Below, piece by piece: positions 46,701 to 53,596 of a stretch of DNA of 64,000 bases. The translations under genes and the position numbers were made by a program. The notes below the pieces were generated by a model. The model was not told the DNA's origin, searched no databases, and worked only from the letters and a program-made list of their open reading frames with translations. The DNA is taken from the NCBI GenBank assembly GCA_964348095.1, contig CAYGBK010000041.1, positions 1 through 64,000 of the forward strand, in the 5' to 3' direction. Within the stretch, counting starts at the first letter, position 1, and the number at the start of each line of letters is the position of its first letter. The stretch comes from WVXP01 sp964348095 (GTDB taxonomy: Bacteria > Desulfobacterota > BSN033 > WVXP01).

Positions 46701-46930
46701 TTTTTCCCCTGGGAAAGGAGCGGCGTCGAATGGTCAATCAGAGGATCGAATTGGTCAAGCCACAGAATGTTAGACATGCTGCCCGAGGTGTCAAAGACTA
46801 TCAACACATTGGGAGAAACACCCCCAGTGATGAAGGGTGGGGCCTTACATGCGCCCTGGCCCAGCGCCTCGGCGTTATAGAGAACAAGAACCCCAACTAG
46901 CCCTAAAACAAATAGCCTTCGTCCCATCAT
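43781..46930 (-). CDS. pilY1: PilY1-like type IV pilus tip protein with VWA domain
   Basis: A 1,049-residue exported protein with a signal peptide (residues 1-25). A von Willebrand A domain follows, its metal-binding motif DTSGSM at 47-52, and the C-terminal half is the PilY1 propeller (MIYVGANDGMLHAFY; VDINGDDYADSLFSGDLSGRLWRFD, the latter a calcium-loop type). PilY1 sits at the pilus tip and acts in adhesion, twitching and surface sensing. None of the minor pilin genes that normally accompany pilY1 are next to it. It converges with the c-di-GMP protein gene. Confidence 0.92.
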   Translation of the reverse strand: MMGRRLFVLGLVGVLVLYNAEALGQGACKAPPFITGGVSPNVLIVFDTSGSMSNILWLDQFDPLIDHSTPLLSQGKKVVFAREAENCYLDHHRVSYQTSQDKIKLRFRNYTDPTELCSGSDFQTQWSEDDHYFYFDRVSGAFITQTQYDPVNTDHIRVFLPYATYSVDVKDTGQHATWYDYNYLNWIFYHSNQAQRDAIKAMHDDSTTRDIFIRMLAAKRAITEIVKANPDVRFGLMRFDQTLGGKIAAPISSDNNAVIKAIESPSFWAGGGTPLAETLEDAWDYFRDQQNGPVQQWCQKNFVIVITDGQPTWDSDNLSGYIKKDWDGDSGGAEENRYAGRGSDYLDDLAYYMYQNDARPDLQQGSEKRNVLTYSIGFTISNQLLLDTAFNGNGLHGLEAEWSDPGSIHYQRYYYTASNYQGLRAALGKAMREISMSISSGTASTVVSTSAGTQDLLLRASFHPAGWRGFFDAFELKDGTGSPSVLRWQAADILMARDPADREIYTALKGLSGINAKTEFIEDNAAVTDVDGNELFRLLNQSSANKGIDIINFIRGADVKGFRDRGGHKLGDIVNSTPVVVGAPDGFFNDPSYIEFRRSHASRERMIYVGANDGMLHAFYADDPRGGEEAWGFIPNNLLAKLEHLTAQDYESCHEYFVDLTPTVADAFIDPDGTGPQWRTTLIGGEREGGTSFFALDVTDPDPGDQSTGFQPLWEFSDSRLGESWSIPAVEKITLGGGDKWLAFVGNGFNNQDGEGYLFAIDMDSGGNFLTIPVGHPSPSNPNVLSSARAVDINGDDYADSLFSGDLSGRLWRFDITDQGDPRTYSPVDPNTWTGQQVFQTEPNQPITQPVGLSFYCSGPTDQNCENLITYFGTGKYLTLADKTALSAQSFYAIKDEYGPLTRGDLVDQTANSCPQAPGPVKGWFVDLTMPGERVSSSPLVMGGLVFFLTFVPDVNDQCGAGGTTYLYYREFDTGCVPNRTVFGEDPDPDGDARPVGRIPIGPGYASEIFYYAKTQEMLIQTSDRTVHSRKVNLLRGGIENYGWREVFY

Positions 46931-47587
46931 CGTTCCCCTACCCCTTTAGATAGAGACCGATCACATAGCTCAGAAGAGAGGCCCAGCAGATACCTGTCAA
47001 CCAAGGGATTCGGCTTTTTGGAGATCTACCCGCGCTGCGGCTTTCTAGCAAGCATAATGGAAAAGACCTGCATTGTCAAACGGAGGGCCGAGCTCGATCT
47101 TTCACGATTAAAAGGGTGGTCCTGCGAAACCGCGCGGACGATCAAACTCCCATGGAGGGACCATCCACATCTCATGCCGACCAGCAAACTGGGCTTAACG
47201 GTGACCGGCCCTCACGCCTAAGGGAAAAGGAGCCACCGGTCTACACGGTACGCCCTCGGTAACAAAAACTCATCTTTGTAAACTAGAAACACATTAAATT
47301 GCAATTACTTACACACCTTTCGAAGGGTGACCCTTTTGGCATCCATAAGTCAGGTAAGGGGCACGGTTGATACTTCTCTCCCAGATCCTTCGAGTCGGTA
47401 CGGGGTTATCCATCGGTCGACTTCTTTCACCTTTTTTGTCAATTTATTGACAAAAGCCGTCAAAGTCCTATCTCAACAGAATCAATAGGCCGGGAAAACA
47501 AGTCTCCGTATCAGTTTTGTATGCCAACCTTGGTATCTCATTTGCAAATATCTTCAAAGGGCATGTTCTGGCCCATTGGAGGTCCAG
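46931..47587. other. Divergent region between pilY1 and the hybrid kinase
   Basis: About 650 bases with no supported gene. It contains a palindrome at 47434-47455 and AT-rich sequence at 47270-47320. I looked for a c-di-GMP riboswitch before pilY1 and found none that fits. Confidence 0.45.
47434..47455. promoter_or_regulatory. Perfect palindrome overlapping a -35-like sequence
   Basis: TTTTGTCAA-TTTA-TTGACAAAA is a 9-bp inverted repeat. The right half contains TTGACA (47447-47452), and TATCTC follows 16 bases later, so a repressor bound here could block a promoter of the kinase gene. Confidence 0.4.
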
Positions 47588-50233
47588 GTGAAACCGTCTC
47601 AGAAGCACTATTTGGAAAGAACCATTAAGGAGGAACGGGACAAGCTTAAAGCGATCTTCGAGGGGATTGGAGACGGCATATCTGTTATCACCCGTGACAT
47701 GAAGGTTTCCTATACCAATTCCATTATGAAGAAGCTTTTCGGACCGGGTATTATCGGGCAACCGTGCCACTGGGTATACTACGGGACGAAAGATAGGTGC
47801 ACTTGGTGTCCCGCAGCCAAAACTTTTGAGGACGGCAAGATTCATACGGCTGAAATGAGCAATGCCAATGGAATAACGTGGGAAATCACGTCCTCCCCCA
47901 TGTTCAATGAGGACGGTTCGGTCTATTCTGTCGTTGAAATTACAAGGGATATCAGCAATAGAAAAAAAACCGAAGAGGCGCTTAGTCAATCGAAGCAACA
48001 CCTGCAAGCGATTCTACAAGCGATGCAAGATCTCATTTTCGTTGTAGATAGGAAGGGGAAATGCATCTCCTTTTTTTGGGGTAAAGAAAAATACGACACA
48101 AATCCTCCCGAATTAATTGGCAAAACGGTCGACAAACTCCTACCGAAAGATGTTGCCCGCCTGTTTCGAGAGAAAAGCAATTTGGTATTTAAGAACGCCC
48201 AGCCCGTTGACTATGAGAATTCTCTTCCATGGGGAGGGAAGACCCTCTGGTTCTCCATGACGCTCAGTCCCATCTTTGATCAGAACGGCAAGGTTTCTGC
48301 GGCCCTGACCACAGGCCGAGACATTACCTACCGGAAGCGTATCGAGGATGCCCTTGACGCTGAGAGACGTCAGCTCTTGTCGATTTTTGACAGCATCGAC
48401 GAGATAGTCTATGTCTCAGACCCGCACTCTTACGAGTTGCTCTACGCAAACAAGGCCGCGTTGAATACCTACGGCGACGCGATTCTGGGGAAAAAATGTT
48501 ATCGCACGCTCCATGGAGTAAAGCGCCCCTGTGAGTTCTGTACCAACGGCAGAATATTCGGTGAAAATTTGGGAAAGTCTTATATTTGGATGTTTAGGAA
48601 CGAGAAGAACAACCGCTACTATCGGTGCATTGATCGAGCCATCCGATGGCCAGATGGCAGACTCGTGCGCTACGAGATGGCCATCGACGTCACTGATCGC
48701 GTGGAGGCCGAAAGGGCTCTCATCGATTCTGAGCAGAAATACAGAGAACTGGTTGAACACGCAAACAGCATTATCATCAAGATGGATCTGGAGGGAAATG
48801 TTACGTTTTTCAATGAGTATGCACAGAAGTTTTTCGGTTACACGGCTAGTCAAATCATTGGAAAGAATGTGGTCGGCACCATCGTCCCTTCCGAACTCAA
48901 AGATATGATTCTGGATATTCCAAAGCATCCCACAAAATACCAGGTCAACGAGAATGTCAACACGACCAGGGATGGGCGAAGGGTCTGGGTGTCGTGGGCC
49001 AACAAACCAATACTCGACTCCGAAGGCGAGAGTGTCGGCACTATAGCAATCGGCCACGACATTACCGACCGGAAGCAGATAGAGGAGAGATTTCTTCAGT
49101 CAGAGAAACTCAAAGCCCTCGGAGAGATGGCAGGAGGGGTTGCTCACGATTTCAATAACCTCTTAGCAGCGATTTTGGGCAGGGCACAACTAATGAAGCT
49201 TTCTCTCACCACCCATGGAGAAAAGGATAGGAGGCTTTCGAGTAAGGGCCTCCTGCACGGGCTCGAGGTCATCGAGCGGGCAGCCTCGGATGCAGCGGAA
49301 ACTGTTCGTCGGATTCAAGAGTTTACCCGAACCAAATCGGAGAAGAAATTCGTCCAAATCAATCTGAACCAACTGGTCAAGGAGGTCTTAGAACTGACTC
49401 GTCCGCGGTGGAAGGACGAGTCGGAATCGAGAGGAATCAAATTCACAGTCAAGGAGGAACTAAAAGCCGATCTACCGGTCGCTGGCATTCCATCGGAACT
49501 GCGAGAGGTTCTTATCAACCTCGTGATCAACGCGCTGGACGCCATGCCCTCAGGTGGTGAACTATCCATAAGGACAGAAACCGACGGAAACACCAACTGC
49601 CTCTCCGTGTCGGATACGGGTATAGGAATCTCGAAGGAGCTGGAGAGAAAAATCTTCGATCCCTTTATCACAACAAAGGGGCCCAAAAGTAGCGGGCTCG
49701 GCCTCAGCGTCTCGTACGGGATCATCGAACGGCACGGCGGGGAGATTCTTCTCTCCCGTAGGGAAGGAAAGAGAACGACCTTTCTCGTGAAACTCCCGAC
49801 AGCGGGAGAGTCCAAGATCAAAATCGCTCAAGAAAAGCCCCCTCAAAAGAGCGAAAAGGCCAGCATTCTCGTCGTCGATGATGAGCCGGAAATCAGAAGC
49901 AGCTTGAGTGAGATTCTGTCACTCGAAGGCCACAGCGTGATCGTTGCCAAAGATGGGAAGGAGGGACTCTCGACTTTCCAATCCAATAAGTTTGACCTCG
50001 TTCTAACAGACCTCGGAATGCCGGGTATGTCGGGATGGCAACTCGCAAAAGAGATAAAAACTTTGAGCCCTCACACCCCTGTCGCGATTATTACAGGCTG
50101 GGGCCTCCAGCCTGACCCTCAGCAGATGAAAGAAACCGGGGTCGACCTTTTCATTGCGAAACCCTTCAGAATTTGCGACATTCGCAAAGTCGTCACGGAG
50201 GGCATGGGACTCAACTCACAACCACCTTCCTGA
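47588..50233 (+). CDS. Hybrid sensor histidine kinase with four PAS domains and a receiver
   Basis: An 881-residue soluble kinase. About four PAS domains occupy residues 1-500; the first carries CHW...CTWCPAAK and the third CYRT...CEFCTNG, cysteine sets suited to metal or redox sensing. A HisKA box follows (GGVAHDFNNLLAAILG, His near 520), then HATPase (LVINALDAMP, DTGIGISKE, GLGLSVSYG) and a C-terminal receiver with LVLTDLGMPGMSG. No membrane segment is seen. I start it at GTG 47588 with GGAGG five bases before it rather than the TTG at 47576. No response regulator gene is adjacent, so the target is unknown. Confidence 0.93.
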   Translation: MKPSQKHYLERTIKEERDKLKAIFEGIGDGISVITRDMKVSYTNSIMKKLFGPGIIGQPCHWVYYGTKDRCTWCPAAKTFEDGKIHTAEMSNANGITWEITSSPMFNEDGSVYSVVEITRDISNRKKTEEALSQSKQHLQAILQAMQDLIFVVDRKGKCISFFWGKEKYDTNPPELIGKTVDKLLPKDVARLFREKSNLVFKNAQPVDYENSLPWGGKTLWFSMTLSPIFDQNGKVSAALTTGRDITYRKRIEDALDAERRQLLSIFDSIDEIVYVSDPHSYELLYANKAALNTYGDAILGKKCYRTLHGVKRPCEFCTNGRIFGENLGKSYIWMFRNEKNNRYYRCIDRAIRWPDGRLVRYEMAIDVTDRVEAERALIDSEQKYRELVEHANSIIIKMDLEGNVTFFNEYAQKFFGYTASQIIGKNVVGTIVPSELKDMILDIPKHPTKYQVNENVNTTRDGRRVWVSWANKPILDSEGESVGTIAIGHDITDRKQIEERFLQSEKLKALGEMAGGVAHDFNNLLAAILGRAQLMKLSLTTHGEKDRRLSSKGLLHGLEVIERAASDAAETVRRIQEFTRTKSEKKFVQINLNQLVKEVLELTRPRWKDESESRGIKFTVKEELKADLPVAGIPSELREVLINLVINALDAMPSGGELSIRTETDGNTNCLSVSDTGIGISKELERKIFDPFITTKGPKSSGLGLSVSYGIIERHGGEILLSRREGKRTTFLVKLPTAGESKIKIAQEKPPQKSEKASILVVDDEPEIRSSLSEILSLEGHSVIVAKDGKEGLSTFQSNKFDLVLTDLGMPGMSGWQLAKEIKTLSPHTPVAIITGWGLQPDPQQMKETGVDLFIAKPFRICDIRKVVTEGMGLNSQPPS

Positions 50234-50610
50234 AAAAACAGATGGGCCTCCACCCATACACTCGGTCGCAAGCTGGAAGACCGATACCGCACAAGTGGCC
50301 CCAACTCGGAATCGATCAATCACAGTCCTGGACACTGATGAACCAGTTATGTATCGTCAATCAGGTTCGTCCTACTCCGATCATTTTGATCGGAAAGTCG
50401 AGTCATATCTAATCGAATCCAGCCTGACGAACCTGTCCGAGCTTGAATTCGATCCCACGAGCCGGATACAATTTTGGCCATCCTCACCACCTCGTTTCAC
50501 ATGCCAACCCGGAAATGAAATGCAGGCCTCGGACTTCCTGCCTTTTCACGGTGTGGTTCCGACCGGGTAAGGAGTCGGTGAGTTCCAGACACGGTCTGGA
50601 TAACAGGACT
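50234..50610. other. Gap after the hybrid kinase, rich in inverted repeats
   Basis: The stretch holds ATGGG/CCCAT near 50242, a nested stem at 50362-50435 and CCAGAC/GTCTGG at about 50584-50598. No coding frame is convincing. Confidence 0.5.
50362..50435. repeat. Nested inverted repeat
   Basis: An outer perfect 10-bp repeat CAGGTTCGTC/GACGAACCTG (50362-50371 and 50426-50435) encloses a perfect 8-bp hairpin TCCGATCA/TGATCGGA (50376-50394). No T-run follows either stem. Confidence 0.55.
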
Positions 50611-50925
50611 ATGTTTAAGACGCCCGCCAGAATCGTCGCTAACCTTCTGATCGCCGTGGGGCTTTTCCTACTCATCAGGATCCTTCACAACGCGGTCACC
50701 GGCGCTTTAGTTTCGCAACTCTTCGCCCAGTCGCACGGCTCGTTGATGAGAAATCTGTATGCTTTGGGCCTGAGCCTACCGGTTCCAGTCCACGTCATCT
50801 CGGTTGGCCTGGTTTTACAGGGGAGATGGCTTCCACCTCGGTGGGCGAGAGCCGGTTGGCTGGCAGCCGTTGTTTCTGGGTGTTGGCTAGGTGCGGCACT
50901 GGGAATTAAGGTCCTGATTCTGTAG
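50611..50925 (+). CDS. Small membrane protein of unknown function
   Basis: A 104-residue protein with three predicted membrane segments at about 7-27, 48-70 and 79-103 (IVANLLIAVGLFLLIRILH; VPVHVISVGLVLQG; WLAAVVSGCWLGAALGI). I do not recognise the family. I start it at ATG 50611, where the hydrophobic protein begins; the frame extends upstream to 50443 through sequence that looks non-coding. The ribosome site is weak. It stands alone in a gene-poor region. Confidence 0.5.
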   Translation: MFKTPARIVANLLIAVGLFLLIRILHNAVTGALVSQLFAQSHGSLMRNLYALGLSLPVPVHVISVGLVLQGRWLPPRWARAGWLAAVVSGCWLGAALGIKVLIL

Positions 50926-51146
50926 TGAGGACTCGTGAGATTGGAAATCTAGAACCTCTCTCAAACAGACCCTATTGGTGTCCTCAACTCTGAAAAGACT
51001 TCCCTGCCGATCGCTTTCGCCCGAATCAACCGAGTAAGCCCCCGGTTATGACCACCGAGTTCATCTTCCAGGAGAAGCTAGGATCCTCATTTCCCATTGA
51101 CTTTTCTCGACCCTTACCTTCTAATTGTAGAGAAAAGGAGTTGGCG
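50926..51146. other. Gap before the small frame at 51147
   Basis: Nothing is seen except a promoter-like sequence at its right end (51097-51125). Confidence 0.4.
51097..51125 (+). promoter_or_regulatory. Promoter-like sequence
   Basis: TTGACT (51097-51102), 17 bases, TCTAAT (51120-51125). An AAAAGGAG ribosome site and ATG follow within 25 bases. Confidence 0.5.
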
Positions 51147-51254
51147 ATGTCCCAGTGTCAATTGTCAATGGATCCCGAAGTCAGTCTAATCCATATTAAG
51201 GCATCAAATAGTCTCCAACAAAAAGGGCATAACAATGCTGCACATGGTCGTTGA
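51147..51254 (+). CDS. Possible 35-residue small protein or leader peptide
   Basis: The ATG has AAAAGGAG seven bases before it and a promoter-like sequence just upstream. The product (MSQCQLSMDPEVSLIHIKAS and 15 more residues) matches nothing I know. It overlaps the start of the broken DUF3303-like gene in another frame, so it could couple translation to that gene. Confidence 0.3.
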   Translation: MSQCQLSMDPEVSLIHIKASNSLQQKGHNNAAHGR

Positions 51255-51507
51255 GCAGTTCAAGAATTTTGGAGCCAGGAAAATTTACAGGCGAGTTCAA
51301 AAAAAGGGTCGCATGCTCCCTGAGGGCCTTCATTAAGTAAATAGTTGGGTTGCCTCCGACTTCAGTCGTTGCTTTCAACTGATGGAAACTGAAGAACCAG
51401 ACCTCTTCTGCAAATGGATTGACCAGTGGAAAGACTTGATCGAATTTGAAGTCATCCCAGTGCTATATTCAGAAGAAGCCACAAATACTATTCTCAATCT
51501 TGGATGA
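51235..51507 (+). pseudogene. DUF3303-like gene interrupted by a single TAA stop
   Basis: From ATG 51235 one frame reads MLHMVVEQFKNFGARKIYRR and on to RMLPEGLH, then TAA at 51334-51336. The same frame continues without a shift as VNSWVASDFSRCFQLMETEE, WIDQWKDLIEFEVIPV, and ends at TGA 51505. The whole resembles the small DUF3303 family, where the motif reads EGLxYxxSWV, so the stop stands in place of a Tyr codon (TAT or TAC to TAA). Everything else looks intact over 90 codons, and AAAGGG lies eight bases before the ATG. It is a very recent pseudogene, a sequencing error or a readthrough case. Confidence 0.65.
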
Positions 51508-51694
51508 AGGGTATCGTCCCAGGTTTTGCCAAGAGCGCACAAAACCGTCTGACAACAAGAAACTCAGGCCCTCTTCTTTGAGGGTCCAAAGATCCCGAAA
51601 GACCCACGGCCTGAAGTCAATCCCTGCTGGTAGAAGGGATGGGGATTTATCAGATTCATCGGCCGAGGGTGATCGTTAGAATGGCGATTGCACG

Positions 51695-52099
51695 ATGAGA
51701 AAGGATTTCATCAATCCACCGGATTCGCCTGAGCCCCGAAGTTATCATCATGCTGTTACGGTTGAGGGCGGTCGCGTGATTTATCTGTCCGGCCAGGTAG
51801 CCTTCGACCTGGAACGAAGGATCGTCGGCGAGAACGATTTGGTCGCCCAGACCCGGCAAGCCTTTCGAAACTTGCAAATTGCCGTCGAGGGTGGTGGTGG
51901 GAAACTGTCCGACATCGTCAAACTGACGATCTACGTCGTGAACTACAAGGCTGAGCAAATGTCGGCAGTCACGGGCGTCATAGGGGAGTTCTTTCCAGAC
52001 GAGAGCCTGCCCGCCAACTCCCTTATCGGCGTCGAGTCGCTGTCGACCAAAGGTCTATTGGTCGAAATCGAGGGTATCGCTGTAACTGACGCCCCCTAA
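51695..52099 (+). CDS. RidA/YjgF/UK114-family protein with altered active site
   Basis: A 134-residue trimer-forming protein of the RidA superfamily (VIYLSGQVAFDLE; AVEGGGGKLSDIVKLTIYVV; VEIEGIAV). In enzymes that hydrolyse reactive imines an Arg sits in the PARxxVxV segment; here it reads PANSLIGVESL, with Asn instead. It is therefore probably not a classic imine deaminase but one of the Rid subgroups of unknown role. The ribosome site before ATG 51695 is weak. A bidirectional terminator follows. Confidence 0.88.
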   Translation: MRKDFINPPDSPEPRSYHHAVTVEGGRVIYLSGQVAFDLERRIVGENDLVAQTRQAFRNLQIAVEGGGGKLSDIVKLTIYVVNYKAEQMSAVTGVIGEFFPDESLPANSLIGVESLSTKGLLVEIEGIAVTDAP

Positions 52100-52258
52100 A
52101 TGAACCATCACCGGAGGGGTTAGCTTTGTTTGCGACTCAGGTCCCAACCAATATAGCCTCCATCGTGCTTGTTGCCGACTGTGAACGAACACCATCTCGG
52201 GTGATGACACCCACAATTGGCTGAACGAGTCACCAATCAAAGCCAATCTGGAAAAAAC

Positions 52259-52295
52259 AAAAAAGAGGCGCAACCCCGATGACTGCGCCTCTTTT
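52259..52295. terminator. Bidirectional terminator between the RidA gene and tRNA-Leu
   Basis: A perfect 12-bp stem AAAAGAGGCGCA/TGCGCCTCTTTT (52261-52272 and 52284-52295) has T-rich tails on both strands, longer on the minus strand. It would end the glycolytic operon and tRNA transcript from one side and the RidA gene from the other. Confidence 0.85.
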
Positions 52296-52305
52296 CAAAT
52301 TCTGA

Positions 52306-52389
52306 TGCCGAAGGGGGGACTCGAACCCCCACAGGCTTTCACCCACCACCCCCTCAAGATGGCGTGTCTACCAGTTCCACCACTTCGGC
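52306..52389 (-). tRNA. tRNA-Leu (anticodon GAG)
   Basis: An 84-base class II tRNA with acceptor stem GCCGAAG/CTTCGGC, D-arm with GGTAGAC, anticodon stem CCATC/GGTGG around loop TTGAGGG (anticodon GAG at 52353-52355), a long variable arm and T-arm GGGGG-TTCGAGT-CCCCC. The CCA end is not encoded. It lies about 45 bases after secG, a linkage common in this group of bacteria. Confidence 0.97.
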
Positions 52390-52434
52390 CCCGCCATTAA
52401 CATCCTCTGGTTCTGGTTCTCTCAAAATCAGGGT

Positions 52435-52752
52435 TTATTCAGGTGTTTTTGGCGGAAGTCCTTCCCCGCTTTCAGGAACCGTCTGCTCTGCGGCTGGTTC
52501 CTCTGAGATGAGGCTCACCTTCTCCGGAGTGGACCAAAAGGCAAGGAGAAGAGAAGTTATCATGAAAGCAACAGCCACAGCTGTCGTAATCTTCGTCAAA
52601 AAACCTGCAGCTCCTGGACTTCCAAAGAGCGTCTGACTCGCACCGCCGAAGGCTGCGCCCAATTGCGCGCCTTTTCCAGACTGAAGCAGAACAATCAGAA
52701 TAAGGACAACGCAAGCAACCACATGAATGACCAGAACTAGTGAAGGGAACAT
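52435..52752 (-). CDS. secG: Protein translocase subunit SecG
   Basis: A 105-residue two-helix membrane protein that assists SecYE. The first segment (SLVLVIHVVACVVLILIVLL) is followed by the SecG signature QSGKGAQLGAAFGGASQTLFG and a second segment. The start is ATG 52752 with AGGAG eight bases before it; the frame to 52845 runs into tpiA and is not used. It is the fourth gene of the gap-pgk-tpiA-secG run. Confidence 0.95.
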   Translation of the reverse strand: MFPSLVLVIHVVACVVLILIVLLQSGKGAQLGAAFGGASQTLFGSPGAAGFLTKITTAVAVAFMITSLLLAFWSTPEKVSLISEEPAAEQTVPESGEGLPPKTPE

Positions 52753-52780
52753 TGGGGAATCTCCTTTTGGAGCGATCTTA

Positions 52781-53539
52781 TCATTTTTCGTTGAACTTAA
52801 CAATCCTGGCAAATGAATCGGCCTTGAGACTTGCACCCCCCACAAGGGCGCCGTCGATATCCGGCTGTTTCATGAGGTCTCCAATAGTGTCCGGCGTCAC
52901 ACTTCCGCCGTATTGGATTCTGACTTTTCGCGCTGTGTCTCGTCCAAAGGTATCTTCCAGAATGCCTCGAATTTTGTGGTGCATTTCCTCAGCCTGCTCA
53001 GGGGTAGCCGTCTTTCCTGTGCCGATAGCCCAGACCGGTTCGTAAGCGATAGTGATCGTCTCCATGTCCCCCGCCGACAGTCGGCCAAGACATCCTCTGA
53101 TCTGCTCCTCGACAATCGAAAAAGCCCGTCCAGAATCCCGATGGTCGAGCGATTCTCCCACGCAGACAATAGGGTGTATGCCTATGTCTAAAGCGGCCAT
53201 GATCTTCTTGCAAACCCACTCGTCGGTCTCACCCAAAAACTGACGCCTTTCAGAGTGTCCGAGAATTACAAAATGACATTCCAAATCCTTCAACATGGAG
53301 GCTGAAATCTCACCCGTATAGGCCCCTTCCTTTTCCCAAAAGACATCTTGACCACAAAGACGGACATTCGACCCCCGGATCTCTCGGCTCACGGCCGATA
53401 GGGCCGTAAAAGGAGGTGCCACTGCGACCTCTACGTCAGAGACGTCGCCGATCAGCGATTTCAACTCCGCAACAAGGTGTACAGCTTCACCGACCGTCCC
53501 GTTCATCTTCCAATTCCCGACAATGATGGCTTTTCGCAT
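52781..53539 (-). CDS. tpiA: Triosephosphate isomerase
   Basis: A 252-residue TIM-barrel enzyme that interconverts dihydroxyacetone phosphate and glyceraldehyde 3-phosphate. GNWKMNG (Asn and Lys), FVILGHSERR (His) and IAYEPVWAIGTGKTA (catalytic Glu) are all present. It lies between pgk and secG on the same strand. Confidence 0.98.
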   Translation of the reverse strand: MRKAIIVGNWKMNGTVGEAVHLVAELKSLIGDVSDVEVAVAPPFTALSAVSREIRGSNVRLCGQDVFWEKEGAYTGEISASMLKDLECHFVILGHSERRQFLGETDEWVCKKIMAALDIGIHPIVCVGESLDHRDSGRAFSIVEEQIRGCLGRLSAGDMETITIAYEPVWAIGTGKTATPEQAEEMHHKIRGILEDTFGRDTARKVRIQYGGSVTPDTIGDLMKQPDIDGALVGGASLKADSFARIVKFNEK

Positions 53540-53596
53540 GATCTTCTTACATTCCCCCTTCGTCCTTTGTCTCCATGTGAGGTGCTCCCATTATGA

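Noticed and set aside
46931..47420. Possible c-di-GMP (GEMM) riboswitch before pilY1 or the kinase
   Set aside because: A GGGGTTATCCATCGG-like stretch at about 47402 recalls the 3' part of the motif, but the conserved 5' half and the GGAC-CAAAGCC core are missing on both strands.
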